DNA of 64,000 bases from Paenibacillus wulumuqiensis (GCF_000971965.1 NZ_KQ040792.1:434001-498000), one strand, 5' to 3'; counted from the stretch's first letter, positions 24,313-34,274 are shown. Numbers and translations: made by a program. The notes: generated by a model from the sequence alone, not told the origin.

Positions 24313-24346
24313 AAAAGAGTCTTTGCGATATGCAAAGACTCTTTTT
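24313..24346. terminator. Bidirectional terminator
   Basis: AAAAGAGTCTTTGC pairs perfectly with GCAAAGACTCTTTT around a five-base loop, followed by T on both strands. It separates the secreted paralog from the convergent NLP gene. Confidence 0.9.
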
Positions 24347-24367
24347 GTATTGCGGGGAGATAGGAAA

Positions 24368-25102
24368 TTATTTATACCATGCCTTCTGCAGGTTGCTGGT
24401 AAAGTTGGCATCTTTGAAAGGAACGTTCGCTTTGCCAAAGTCGGTCGTATTCAATGCATTACGTGCCGCCTGGGTCATATCTTCCCAGCTGATCAGAGGC
24501 TGTGTGCCGCCCACATCGCTGACGCTGTACAGCGCATGGTTCAGCGGCCAGACGCTCCGGTAGCCGATCAGCGGATGGGTGCCGCTGGTATTGCTGCTGC
24601 TCGGTGCGGCCTGCTTGAAATCACCATGCTGGGAATAGGCGATGGACTGGATTTTGGGAGTGGCGACAGCCGGATTATCCAGCCAGACGACGATGCATTC
24701 CCAGTCATGCCGATGTCCGAGACCAGGCGACGATTCATCCTTGGGGAAGTACCAGGAGTACATCACTGCCCAGGAGCCGTTATACCAGGCCGATCGTACA
24801 TACACCTGTCCGGGGCTTTTGCTGCTCTGTCCGTTGGGAGATCCGGTTGGCTCCAGTCCGCCGCCGGTATTGCCCTGGGCGTCAACAGCCGGGAAAGGCA
24901 CGCTGCCATTATATACTTTCAGATAGGGCTGAAAAGTTTTGGCCGCTTTTTGGGAATCGTTTACCGGAGTTACTTCGCTGAAGCCGATGACGGCATCATG
25001 ATTGATCACAGCTGCATGAGCTGATGGTGCTGGCATAACTGCCGAGAAAGCGGAGGCTGTCAGTGCAGCGGTGACGATAATTTTGCCAAATGTTTTTTTC
25101 AT
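24368..25102 (-). CDS. Necrosis- and ethylene-inducing (NLP/NPP1) secreted protein
   Basis: 244 residues from ATG 25102 (ATGGAGGGAA upstream). A signal peptide ends near SAHA (residue 30). The NLP heptapeptide GHRHDWE is intact at 129-135, and the metal-binding Asp of the NHDAVIGF segment (near residue 36) is present. NLPs bind glycosyl-inositol-phosphoceramide sphingolipids in plant membranes and lyse dicot cells. The mature part has only one cysteine (C136), so the N-terminal disulfide of type I NLPs is absent. Bacterial members occur in Pectobacterium, Bacillus and Streptomyces. Cytolytic activity is inferred from the motif, not proven. Transcribed alone. Confidence 0.93.
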   Translation of the reverse strand: MKKTFGKIIVTAALTASAFSAVMPAPSAHAAVINHDAVIGFSEVTPVNDSQKAAKTFQPYLKVYNGSVPFPAVDAQGNTGGGLEPTGSPNGQSSKSPGQVYVRSAWYNGSWAVMYSWYFPKDESSPGLGHRHDWECIVVWLDNPAVATPKIQSIAYSQHGDFKQAAPSSSNTSGTHPLIGYRSVWPLNHALYSVSDVGGTQPLISWEDMTQAARNALNTTDFGKANVPFKDANFTSNLQKAWYK

Positions 25103-25266
25103 ATGTATTCCCTCCATTTCTATTTTCAGGGATTATTATCCTGTTTGGGAGAATAACTGTCTATATGAATATGTGGATGTGAAAGTATCAAATTAAGGTT
25201 GTTTACAGAAGTTTACGCAAAACATGAATGACGATAATAATAGGGTGATAGCAGAGGCAATGCATC

Positions 25267-25295
25267 AAAAAGAGCCTGCTGGATAGGCAGGCTCT
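25267..25295 (-). terminator. Terminator of the kdgT operon
   Basis: Minus strand AGAGCCTGC pairs with GCAGGCTCT (25271-25295) and is followed by TTTTTGATG. The remainder of 25103-25416 contains only the promoter region of the NLP gene. Confidence 0.75.
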
Positions 25296-25416
25296 CTGGA
25301 TAACAGAAAGAAGACGGCGATCCGGGTCCATATCGGACCGATTGGCAGATAGAAGTAACCAGCGGATCGATGATCCTCAAATCTTAACGCTATTAATACG
25401 TTGTTATAAGAATATT

Positions 25417-26442
25417 TTACAGGTTCCCCTTCGCACTCCGCAGCTTCATCTCGCCATCCGTCTCCGGGTTGGGTGACGGCTGTATGTCCTGCCGTTTCTT
25501 GTTCATATGTTTGGCCCAATAGGCGGTTAGGATTGGCACGAGGATGGATGTGACGATTACGGAAGCGGCGACGAGTGCGGTAGCCGACTGTGCTGCCGGC
25601 AGGAACTCGGGCTTCATGCTGGCGACGATGACCGGGTTGGCGACGGCTGCACCTGCCGTACTGGAAGCAGCGAGACCGGCGGTACCGTTGCCGCCACCGA
25701 TAAACCGGTCGGCAAGGATGAGCGGAATACCGGTAACGATGATTACTGCAACGCCGAGCAGGATGCCGAGCATACCAGTCTGAACGATGACACTCAGGTC
25801 AATCGTACAGCCAAGGGCAAAGCCGAAAAAGGGAATCAGCGTCTGGGTCGCTTTGCCAAAGTAGCTGCGCAGATCATGATCCAGGTTACCGAGCAGGAAC
25901 CCTACCAGGAACGGAAGCACTGCACCGATAAAAGCATGCGGCTCGAATACCGCCAGACCGGTACTGCCAAGAATCAGCATCGTGACGAGCGGACCGGATT
26001 CCAGCGACATCAGCACGAATGCACCGGCTTCTTCCTTGGTGCCGTACTGCTGCATAATCGAGGCATACAGACCGCCATTGGTCATATCCATCGCCGCGAT
26101 CAGCGCGAGCACGGATAGTCCCGCAAAGAATCCGGTCTGTACGCCGCCGGCAGGCAGGAATTGGGCTGCGATCATCGCTACGACCCAGGCGACGGCAATT
26201 TTGGTAAGTACGAGGGTACCGGACTTGCGAAGGACGGTACCGGTAGCGCGTATGTCAATTGAAGCGCCCATACAGAAGAACCATACCGCGAGAATCGGCA
26301 CGGTGCCGGTCATCAGTCCTTTGGTGAAGGAACCGAAATACTCTCCTGCTCCAGGGGTAAAGGTGTGTACCAGCGCACCGATGAACAGCGGCACCAGCAT
26401 CATGCCGCCCGGTATTTTATCAATCGTTTTCTTGATGTTCAT
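25417..26442 (-). CDS. kdgT: 2-keto-3-deoxygluconate permease (KdgT)
   Basis: 341 residues with about ten membrane segments. [20 protein letters not shown], the [16 protein letters not shown] block and [20 protein letters not shown] are characteristic of KdgT. The family imports 2-keto-3-deoxygluconate, an intermediate of pectin and hexuronate breakdown, with protons. No kdgK or kdgA gene is visible nearby. It lies 46 bases downstream of the TctC-like gene on the same strand and probably shares its transcript. An AGGAGAGGA site precedes the start. Confidence 0.92.
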   Translation of the reverse strand: MNIKKTIDKIPGGMMLVPLFIGALVHTFTPGAGEYFGSFTKGLMTGTVPILAVWFFCMGASIDIRATGTVLRKSGTLVLTKIAVAWVVAMIAAQFLPAGGVQTGFFAGLSVLALIAAMDMTNGGLYASIMQQYGTKEEAGAFVLMSLESGPLVTMLILGSTGLAVFEPHAFIGAVLPFLVGFLLGNLDHDLRSYFGKATQTLIPFFGFALGCTIDLSVIVQTGMLGILLGVAVIIVTGIPLILADRFIGGGNGTAGLAASSTAGAAVANPVIVASMKPEFLPAAQSATALVAASVIVTSILVPILTAYWAKHMNKKRQDIQPSPNPETDGEMKLRSAKGNL

Positions 26443-26488
26443 AAGAATCCAATCCTCTCCTGATTACCGACCTGTCACTGAAGCGTTT

Positions 26489-27520
26489 TCATTTTCGGCT
26501 AAGCCCGAGTTCGGGAATCAGTTCAGCATACAGATCATGACTCTGCTGCAGCTGCTGGCGGAAGCCTTCGCTGTCACGGATACGCAGTCCGAGTCCGTGT
26601 TCGGCCATCGTCTGTCTGAATTCCTGCTGCTCGGCGCCCCGGGTGAAGGCATCGGCAAGTATTTGGACAATCTCATCGGGTGTATCTTCCGGTACGGCGA
26701 GTCCCCGCCATGTACCGCTGAAATTCATCGTATAACCGGTTGCTTCCTGCAGGGTAGGCACATCCGGCAGCGCCTGTGAACGTTCGCTGCCATTGATGGC
26801 GAGAACGCGCAGCTTGCCCTGATCGACATAGGTTTTTACTTCAGCCGGACTGACCGGCACAGCATCGACAAATCCGCTCATCAACGCGGATACGGCGGGG
26901 CCTGCTCCTTCATACGGAATATGGGTGAAAGTGACATGGGTGGCCTGCTCCAGCGAAGCCGCAGCGAGATGCCAGATGCTGCCTGTACCGGCATTGCCCA
27001 TTTTCACTTCACCGGGATGGGTACGGGCGTAGCCGAGAAACTCTTCGGCGGTCTTCCACGGTGCATCCGCCCGCACGGTGATGGCAGACGGATCGTAATT
27101 GGTCTGGATAATCGGCTTGAACTGCTCATACGTGATCGGCAGCAGACCCATATGCGGCAGGGTCGTCAGCTCGGCGACCAGATAGGTGACCGTATAGCCG
27201 TCTGCCCGTGCATTGGCGCCTTCCATCAGGCCGATCGAGCCGCCGCCACCGGTACGGTTCATGACCGTCACGGGCTGGCTGAGATACGGCTGAGCAGCTT
27301 CGACCAGTGCACGTGCCGTAATATCCGTGCCGCCGCCGGCAGCATAAGGGACGACCAGCGTAATCGGCTTGGACGGATAATCGGTCGCGGATTTGGCATA
27401 GAACGGAACAGCCGACCAATGCCCGGTAAAAAAAGTAACCAGTCCAACAACAACAATCAATCCGGCAGCGAGGCTGCTGTACTTTTTCCAGCGGTGCCAT
27501 CTGCGATTGTCAGTAGTCAC
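26489..27520 (-). CDS. Orphan TctC/Bug-type extracytoplasmic solute receptor
   Basis: 343 residues from GTG 27520 (GAGGGAG upstream). It has an N-terminal membrane anchor (about 14-34), then the TctC fold: YPSKPITLVVPYAAGGGTDITAR, a GGGGSIGLMEG ligand loop and a MGNAGTGSIWHLAAASLEQ segment. Such proteins deliver carboxylates to a TctAB membrane pair, but no tctA or tctB is present in this window. It is followed by kdgT and lies downstream of a membrane-bound AraC regulator. As in other orphan Bug proteins, a role as ligand receptor for a sensor is possible. Confidence 0.87.
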   Translation of the reverse strand: MTTDNRRWHRWKKYSSLAAGLIVVVGLVTFFTGHWSAVPFYAKSATDYPSKPITLVVPYAAGGGTDITARALVEAAQPYLSQPVTVMNRTGGGGSIGLMEGANARADGYTVTYLVAELTTLPHMGLLPITYEQFKPIIQTNYDPSAITVRADAPWKTAEEFLGYARTHPGEVKMGNAGTGSIWHLAAASLEQATHVTFTHIPYEGAGPAVSALMSGFVDAVPVSPAEVKTYVDQGKLRVLAINGSERSQALPDVPTLQEATGYTMNFSGTWRGLAVPEDTPDEIVQILADAFTRGAEQQEFRQTMAEHGLGLRIRDSEGFRQQLQQSHDLYAELIPELGLSRK

Positions 27521-28070
27521 GGCAAACTCCCTCTCTTCGCTGCAGGTCGGTGTTCTAATTGCCGATTCAGGAAGCGGATACGCGGAACAGGCTCATAATA
27601 AGGGAACAGGTACTGCATTCCATCGGTCTGTCCATTATTTCCAGTATCGTCTCCTTAATGACACAGTCCTGAATCGGTCCAATCAGTCGACCGAACCTGT
27701 ATGCAGAATTGGTTGCTCACCTCCATGCGCGCTGTACGGATCGGACAGACGGCAGTATACCGTCGGCATCGTCAGCTGCTGATCGAATGATCATCGCTAG
27801 GCCAGAGTCCGGTATACCAGGTCCGTTATAAACAGGCTGCTGCCACTTCATCCGATCTATCCGGACAAGAGCAGCGAGCCCATCTTGCCGTCTGTTACAG
27901 CTTCAGTCTAGCGCACCATGAAGGGAATCATCTATCGGTTAATCTTCGTTATCATCTGCAAAAATCCCGGAACCGCGCGGCTTTCGCCGATCTGCATATG
28001 TTCTGGCCGATCTGCATATTGCCTCGCGGCAGCTTGTCTGCATGTATATCATGCCGCTGATCAAACCGGA
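27521..28070. other. Intergenic DNA before the tctC-kdgT pair
   Basis: About 550 bases. It should contain the promoter of the pair and the end of the AraC-type gene. I found no convincing hairpin terminator, structured RNA or ORF with a ribosome site. Confidence 0.5.
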
Positions 28071-30326
28071 TCAGACCTGCTCACGGTATTTGCCGGGGGT
28101 GATCGATTTGTGCTTGCGGAAGGTCCGGATAAAGCTGTTCTCGTTCTGGTAGCCGACCTGGGCGGCGATATCGGCAATCCGCAGATTACTGTCACGCAGC
28201 AGTTCACAGGCATGATCCAGCCGCAAGCGGGTCAGATAATCATAGACTGTGCTGCCGGTCTGTTCCTTGAACAGGGCACTGACCGAAGATACACTCAGCT
28301 GCACATGCTCGGCCACATCCGGCAGACCGATATTTTCACTCAAATGCTGCTGCATGTACTGCTTGATCGCTTCCACCAGCAGATGCTCGCGGGAGCTGCG
28401 CTGGATATCCATTTGTCCGGTCAGATGGGTGATCGTGCGGGCACACAATTGTTCCATGTCATCCAGATTCATCGTGGATAACAGATGATGATGGTAATTG
28501 ACCATATCCGGGGGCAGGGACAGATGCCGCCGGGCAGCGGTGTCCATGAGCTGTTCCAGCAGCCGATGGATCATCAGCCGGACAGCGGAAGGGGACGGCT
28601 GATGTACGCGCACCTCTTCGCACCAGCGGTGCAGCCAGACCATTGCAGTCTCGCTGTCCCCCTGCTCCACATCATGCAGCAGTTCCCGCCGCCAGCTATC
28701 ATCCGGCATCCCATCCTGCGTCATATGGACTTCATGATCTGGCCAGTGGATCGCTCCATATCCCCGATAGAGACGCCGGGACAATGCTGCTGCGGCCTCC
28801 TGATGAGATACGGGAGCCTCGGAGATATGCGGCATCTCCGTACCGATTCCGGCAGACAGCGACAGCCGCAGATGTTCGCTGGCGATGGTCATCATCCGCT
28901 GCACATCCTGCTGCAGCTGCGTTCGGCGTTCTTCTGATGTCTGTGCCAGACGCGACTGTACCATCCAGATAAAGCTGTCCTGTTCTCCGGTAATCCCGAC
29001 CGTCCTCCAGTACGGCTCCAGAATCTCGGCCATCATATTATTGAGTGCGTACTTTAGCAGCATCCGGTCGGACTCGGAGTAGGCGGCAGACCATTCCGAA
29101 TAGCGGTCGATCGAGAGGACTAGGATCACTGACGGACCCGGCTGCCAATCCTGGAAATACTGCCCCCATTTGCTATGCATCTCCTGCGGCCCGATATTGC
29201 GGTGCAGCACATCCTGTACATACTTGGTCCGCAGCTCCGGCAGGCTGCGCTCGGCGACGAGTGCCTTGCTGTGAAAGTCACCGACCAGCTTGTGGATCAC
29301 CGGTTCCAGATCATACAGTGACTGCCTTGAACCGTCCGGGTCTTCGGGATGCAGCAATCGGTTGATCCGGCGCAGCGGACGAAAAGCCGCATAGCTGTAG
29401 GAATAGATAGCTGCACAGCCGATCAGGATGGAGATCAGCGAGAGCAGCAGCATCATATTGCGGGCCAGCTTTACATTTTTGAGCAGCTGTTCGGTCGGGA
29501 CGAGGGAGACGAGCCGCCATCCGGTCACATCGGAGAACGTCTGGTTCGCCATATAGCTCTGCCCGTTCAGCTCCACATAGGCATACGGCTGTACGCCCAG
29601 TTCTGCGAGTACCTGCTGCATGCCATCCGCCGGAACAGAGCTGCTTAGCTTGGGATAAATGAGTCGTCCATCCAGATCATATACATACTGCGAGCTGGAC
29701 AGATGAATATAAAAGTTCGAGAAAAACCGGTCATAATCCAGATTAATCAGCACCGCTCCGGTGACCTGGCTGCCGGTAAGTACAGGCCGTGCCAGCGACA
29801 ATAGCTCGGTCTCTCCCTGATCGGGATCGGTGCCCTGCCATCTGCGCTCGATCAGCAGCGGCTTGCTGCGTACCTGCTCAATCCAGTCGGTCCATGTACG
29901 GTCGGGTGCCTTGTCCCAGCTGCTATAGCCGGATTCGCTGGAGATCACGCTGTGATCGCTGAACCGGATCAGATCAATTGACCGGATCTCCCGGTCAGCG
30001 GCAGCGGTACGCAGATACTGCTGTATTGTGGCTGTCAGTGCAGGGCTGGCCTCTTCACCCAGCCGGATATACTGCAGTACATCCGGCTGAAAGGAAGCAT
30101 CAACCGCCTTGTTGTCCGATTCGCGGAAAGCACGGTTGGTCACATCGAGATTGATCTGCAGCAGTTCAATATTCGGTGTATTCAGCTCACTGTCCAGCTC
30201 TTGGCGGTAGCGGGAATACGAGAACAGTCCAATCGCGGTAATCAGCAGCGACAGACAGAGGGTCAGCAGCAGAATGAGCCGGGTCTGTTTGTTTTGCAGC
30301 AGGAACTTTAATCGAAGTCGGAACAT
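28071..30326 (-). CDS. Membrane-bound AraC-family transcription regulator
   Basis: About 751 residues. The start is taken at ATG 30326, behind GGAAGGATGAAG; an upstream ATG at 30356 has no site. Two membrane helices (about 16-37 and 288-310) flank an extracellular sensor of roughly 250 residues (dCache-like, with AVLINLDYDRFFSNFYIHL and WRLVSLVPTEQLLKN). A HAMP-like junction, a degenerate GGDEF-like region and a C-terminal AraC double HTH (about 650-750, LPDVAEHVQLSVSSVSALF and IADIAAQVGYQNENSFIRTF) follow. This one-component design is abundant in Paenibacillus and usually controls carbohydrate uptake. Adjacent tctC and kdgT on the same strand are the likely targets. Confidence 0.88.
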   Translation of the reverse strand: MFRLRLKFLLQNKQTRLILLLTLCLSLLITAIGLFSYSRYRQELDSELNTPNIELLQINLDVTNRAFRESDNKAVDASFQPDVLQYIRLGEEASPALTATIQQYLRTAAADREIRSIDLIRFSDHSVISSESGYSSWDKAPDRTWTDWIEQVRSKPLLIERRWQGTDPDQGETELLSLARPVLTGSQVTGAVLINLDYDRFFSNFYIHLSSSQYVYDLDGRLIYPKLSSSVPADGMQQVLAELGVQPYAYVELNGQSYMANQTFSDVTGWRLVSLVPTEQLLKNVKLARNMMLLLSLISILIGCAAIYSYSYAAFRPLRRINRLLHPEDPDGSRQSLYDLEPVIHKLVGDFHSKALVAERSLPELRTKYVQDVLHRNIGPQEMHSKWGQYFQDWQPGPSVILVLSIDRYSEWSAAYSESDRMLLKYALNNMMAEILEPYWRTVGITGEQDSFIWMVQSRLAQTSEERRTQLQQDVQRMMTIASEHLRLSLSAGIGTEMPHISEAPVSHQEAAAALSRRLYRGYGAIHWPDHEVHMTQDGMPDDSWRRELLHDVEQGDSETAMVWLHRWCEEVRVHQPSPSAVRLMIHRLLEQLMDTAARRHLSLPPDMVNYHHHLLSTMNLDDMEQLCARTITHLTGQMDIQRSSREHLLVEAIKQYMQQHLSENIGLPDVAEHVQLSVSSVSALFKEQTGSTVYDYLTRLRLDHACELLRDSNLRIADIAAQVGYQNENSFIRTFRKHKSITPGKYREQV

Positions 30327-30879
30327 GCAGCAGTCTTCATCCTTCCTTGAATGCATCGGTTATTTCCCTGAAACCCGATGCTGTAATATATATGGAAACG
30401 GTACCTTTTCACTTCAAGATTGCGCTTACAATTGTAAATGGAGAGGAATGAATACGCAGTGTGGTTTGCTACATGATATAGGGTGGTGTGGTAGATCATT
30501 TGTGCTTGAGATCATCGGTGCTGTATGTAATCCGGGCATGACGAACTGCTGCAGGCTGCAGACAGGACACCGACCATGCGCTCTTTTATCCACAATCGGT
30601 CTCGATTCCATATTATCCATCTTTTGCTATTATATAAGAAACATCCGATACGGTCGAACAGCAGTACCGGAAGTGCGTATTGGAATCGGCAGGTCAGTGG
30701 CACCATGCGTGTGAATAGATGAACAGCCGATTTCTAATGATAAATGATCACCTGCGTCTCGGGATTGACGTTTTGTGAGATAATAAAGGGTACAGTACAA
30801 TAAGAACCATGAACACAGCGCGAACATAAACAGACCATCTGAACCTATATAGCAGGCACCATGAAAGGAAGACACCCAC
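30327..30879. other. Intergenic divergent promoter region
   Basis: About 550 bases between the AraC-type gene and the divergent helicase gene. Small open frames on both strands lack ribosome sites and family resemblance. I see no structured element. Confidence 0.5.
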
Positions 30880-33165
30880 ATGACAACAATCATCGATATT
30901 CCTGTCCGTCCGCTGGTGGAGTACGTTTATCGTACAGGCAGCATCGAGTCCGGATTCCGGGTCGCCCAGTCGATGCAGGAAGGCACACGCATCCACAAGC
31001 AGATCCAGCAGGGCTACGGAGAACAGGGCGAGAAGGAGGTACACCTCAAGACAGAGATCCCCTATCATGATCTGCTGTTCCGGATCGAGGGACGCTGTGA
31101 TGGACTATGGATCGACGAGGATGGTCTGCTGACTGTCGACGAGATCAAGTCCACCTCCATCTCGGCCGAGGATATCGGCGACGGACGGGAGGTACACTGG
31201 GCACAGGCGCAGATGTACGGCTACATGCTGGCTCTGGATCGTGGGCTGGAGCAGGTACGTATCCAGCTCACCTATGTGCATAAGAGCAGCGGCAAAGAAA
31301 CCCGGCTGGAACGTATCCGTACCCGCCAGCAGCTGGTCGACTTTGCCATGGATACGGTTGCCCGGTATGCACCCTACGCCGAGATGCTGGCCGAGCACCG
31401 CCGCAGACGCAATGCCAGCATCGAACAGCTGGCGTTCCCCTTCTCGGGCTATCGGTCCGGGCAGCGGCAGTTTGCCGGAGCGGTCTATAAGACGATTGGC
31501 GAGCAGGTCAATCTGTTCGCCGAAGCGCCGACAGGTACAGGCAAGACGATCTCGACCCTGTTTCCGGTCATCAAAAGTATCGGCAATGAACGTGCCGAGC
31601 GTCTCATGTATATTACTGCCAAGACCGTAACCCGCGCCAATGCCGAAGATGCACTGATCCGGATGCAAAATAACGGGCTGCATCTGCACGGGGTGACGAT
31701 TACCGCCAAGGATAAAGTCTGCTTTTGCACGGCTGACGGGATCAAAGGACGGGAGAACTGTGCCTATACGGAAGGCTATTACGACCGGATCAACGGGGCG
31801 ATTCTGGATATGCTGACCGAAGAGACGATGATGACCCGAGATATTATCGAGCAGTATGCACGCAAGCATAATGTCTGCCCGTTCGAGCTATCGCTGGATG
31901 CGTCGTATGCCTCGGATGCGGTTATCTGTGACTACAACTATGTATTCGACCCGCGTGTGTCGCTCAAGCGGGTAACGGATGATCAGCGCAAGAGTACCGT
32001 ACTGCTCGTGGATGAGGCACATAATCTGGTCGACCGAGGACGCAGCATGTTCTCGGCAGCACTGAACAAGTCGGACTTTCTCGATCTGAAAAGGGATTAC
32101 CAGCAGTCCTCGGAATCGCTGTCCAAGATTGCCAGTGCGGTCAACGCATATTTTATCCGGCTGCGCAAGCAGATGGGCGAGAAGAACTTTATCCAGAGCC
32201 GGGAGGCGCCGGAGGAGATTTTCAAGCTACTGGAAGAATTCACGATCCGGGCGGAAGTGACGCTGCTGGAGCAGGGCGGTAGCGGGGATACGGATCAGCT
32301 GCTGGAGACGTATTTTGCCGTGCAGGCGTTTCTTCGTATCGGGCGGATCTACGATATGGAGAGCCATATTACGTATGCCGAGATGGACGGCAGCAATGTG
32401 CTGCTGCGCATGTTCTGCATCGATCCGTCCCTGCAGCTGCATCAGACGGCCAAAGGCTATCGCTCGGTCATCCACTTCTCCGCTACCTTGTCACCGATCG
32501 GCTATTACCGGGATATGCTCGGTGCGGATGAAGAAGATTATAATATCTCGATTCCATCTCCATTCTCCAGAGAGCAGCTGGAAGTGCGGATTGTGCCGCT
32601 GTCGACACGCTACCGTGACCGGGAAAAGACCCGGGATGAACTGGCCCGGCTGCTGGCCGAGCTGGTCAATGAGCGTCCGGGCAATTATCTGGCCTTTTTC
32701 CCGTCCTATCAGTATATGCAGGATGTGGTGACCGTATTCGAGACGCTGGGTGCGGATACGGATGTGCTGATTCAGCAGTCCAATATGGCGGAAGAAGAGC
32801 GCGACCGGTTTTTGAATGCTTTTCAGAGTGACAACAAGCGTACACTGACCGGGTTTGCCGTGATGGGCGGTATTTTCAGTGAAGGGGTCGATCTGGCCGG
32901 TGACCGGCTGACCGGTGTCATCATCGTCGGCGTCGGTCTGCCGCAGCTTGGACCGGAGCGGGAGATGATCCGCGAGCACTTCAGCAAGGGCGGACACAGC
33001 GGGTACAATTATGCCTATGTGTATCCCGGTATGAACAAAGTGCTGCAGGCCGGCGGACGACTGATCCGCACCGAGCAGGATCGCGGCCTGCTGCTGCTGG
33101 TTGATGACCGCTTCCTCCAGCGTCCGTATGTACAGCTGCTGCCACCGGAGTGGCGCCCGGAGTAA
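30880..33165 (+). CDS. Rad3/XPD-type DNA helicase fused to PD-(D/E)XK nuclease domain
   Basis: 761 residues. The N-terminal 170 residues form a Cas4/RecB-like nuclease: GRCDG (D74) and VDEIKST (E88, K90) give the D...ExK site. The helicase follows: Walker A PTGTGKT (217-223), four cysteines in the 281-350 region (C281/283, C294, C333, C350) suited to an XPD-type 4Fe-4S cluster, DEAH at 378-381, and motif VI QAGGRLIRTEQDRG near the end. These are 5'-3' DNA helicases of repair. The fused nuclease should let one protein unwind and cut; that activity is inferred. Related single-chain proteins occur in other Firmicutes. The gene is followed by an unrelated hydrolase. Confidence 0.92.
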   Translation: MTTIIDIPVRPLVEYVYRTGSIESGFRVAQSMQEGTRIHKQIQQGYGEQGEKEVHLKTEIPYHDLLFRIEGRCDGLWIDEDGLLTVDEIKSTSISAEDIGDGREVHWAQAQMYGYMLALDRGLEQVRIQLTYVHKSSGKETRLERIRTRQQLVDFAMDTVARYAPYAEMLAEHRRRRNASIEQLAFPFSGYRSGQRQFAGAVYKTIGEQVNLFAEAPTGTGKTISTLFPVIKSIGNERAERLMYITAKTVTRANAEDALIRMQNNGLHLHGVTITAKDKVCFCTADGIKGRENCAYTEGYYDRINGAILDMLTEETMMTRDIIEQYARKHNVCPFELSLDASYASDAVICDYNYVFDPRVSLKRVTDDQRKSTVLLVDEAHNLVDRGRSMFSAALNKSDFLDLKRDYQQSSESLSKIASAVNAYFIRLRKQMGEKNFIQSREAPEEIFKLLEEFTIRAEVTLLEQGGSGDTDQLLETYFAVQAFLRIGRIYDMESHITYAEMDGSNVLLRMFCIDPSLQLHQTAKGYRSVIHFSATLSPIGYYRDMLGADEEDYNISIPSPFSREQLEVRIVPLSTRYRDREKTRDELARLLAELVNERPGNYLAFFPSYQYMQDVVTVFETLGADTDVLIQQSNMAEEERDRFLNAFQSDNKRTLTGFAVMGGIFSEGVDLAGDRLTGVIIVGVGLPQLGPEREMIREHFSKGGHSGYNYAYVYPGMNKVLQAGGRLIRTEQDRGLLLLVDDRFLQRPYVQLLPPEWRPE

Positions 33166-33265
33166 GGCAGAAGACGGGTGGTATGCATTGCTCGAAGATC
33201 ATTTTCCAAAAAAGAATGATTGCAGCATCCAACTCGTACATAAGGGAGAGCTGGGAGGTAAGTCT

Positions 33266-34117
33266 ATGATGGCCATGATTAACGGAATACCGCTCTGGTA
33301 CACGGATGAAGGAACAGGCCTGCCGATTGTACTGCTGCATGGCGGGCCGGGTGCCTACGATTATATGGAGCCGGTCTCTGCGCTGCTGGATCAGCGGCTG
33401 CTGCGAGTGATTCGTTATGATCAGCGCGGCAGCTGGCGCTCCGGGAAGACAGGTCCTTATGATTTGGAGACATTTATAGAGGATCTGGAGCAGCTGAGAA
33501 TACATCTCGGGATGGAACGCTGGATGATATGCGGTCATTCCTGGGGCGCCTCACTGGGACTGGCTTATACAGCTCATTATCCGCACCGTGTGGATGCGCT
33601 GATCTATCTATCCGGCACTGGCATTGATCCGGCATGGCATGAGCAGTACCGGATCAATCGTCTGGCAGCCATGAATTCTGTTGATCGGGAAGAGTATATC
33701 CATCTGCGCTCCATATTGGGTACACTGACCGGAGAGCTGTGGCAGCATACCTCTGATCGTATACGCGAGCTCAGCGTCAGGACAGATCTGGTGCGGCAGG
33801 AGCAATATGACCAACTGCCGCGTGTAGACGGGCAGTATCTAAATAATGAAGTGAACCGTCAGCTGATAGACAGCGTTAGTGCTTACTTTGCGACCGATTC
33901 TTTCCGGCAGGCACTTGCCGGTATGGCAGTTCGGGTGCTGTGCATTCACGGCGAGAATGATCCGAGGCCGGTTTCAGTGGTGCGGCAGCTCTCGGACAAA
34001 CTGCCACAGGGAGTGCTTATATCGATTGAAGACTGTGGTCATTATCCCTGGCTGGATCAGCCCGAGGAACTGGGCCGCCGGCTGCAGCATTTTTTAATGT
34101 ACGGGACCATGGAATAG
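33266..34117 (+). CDS. Alpha/beta hydrolase, proline iminopeptidase-like (S33)
   Basis: 283 residues starting at ATG 33266 (GGGAGGTAAG upstream); the longer open frame runs back into the helicase gene without a site. HGGPG (oxyanion hole, about residue 25) and GHSWGASLG (nucleophile Ser, about 90) are the prolyl aminopeptidase signatures. The acid and His come late (GENDPRP, EDCGHYPW). It probably removes N-terminal proline from small peptides or hydrolyses related amides or esters. It is cytoplasmic and 100 bases behind the helicase gene. Confidence 0.87.
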   Translation: MMAMINGIPLWYTDEGTGLPIVLLHGGPGAYDYMEPVSALLDQRLLRVIRYDQRGSWRSGKTGPYDLETFIEDLEQLRIHLGMERWMICGHSWGASLGLAYTAHYPHRVDALIYLSGTGIDPAWHEQYRINRLAAMNSVDREEYIHLRSILGTLTGELWQHTSDRIRELSVRTDLVRQEQYDQLPRVDGQYLNNEVNRQLIDSVSAYFATDSFRQALAGMAVRVLCIHGENDPRPVSVVRQLSDKLPQGVLISIEDCGHYPWLDQPEELGRRLQHFLMYGTME

Positions 34118-34178
34118 CACAGTTAATTACTTTGATAACGGTCTGTATATAGCAAATCATCCCCAAACTCAACCCACC

Positions 34179-34229
34179 AAAAAACCTCCTTTCCCCAACA
34201 TGGATTCATGCGGGAAAAGGAGGTTTTTG
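34179..34229. terminator. Bidirectional terminator
   Basis: AAAACCTCCTTT pairs with AAAGGAGGTTTT and is flanked by A and T tracts. It lies between the hydrolase gene and the convergent SLH-protein gene. Confidence 0.85.
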
Positions 34230-34274
34230 TGATTGTGCATTTAAGATTGCAATCAATTATACATACAAAAGATA

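Noticed and set aside
26476-26489. cre-like sequence (TGAAGCGTTTTCA) before kdgT
   Set aside because: One base too short for the catabolite-control consensus and only one half-site is good.
27918-28481. 187-codon open frame on the + strand
   Set aside because: Most of it lies antisense to the well-supported AraC-type gene and its translation resembles no family.
30274-30893. Overlapping open frames in the gap before the helicase gene
   Set aside because: Neither strand shows a ribosome site or domain; composition is that of intergenic DNA.
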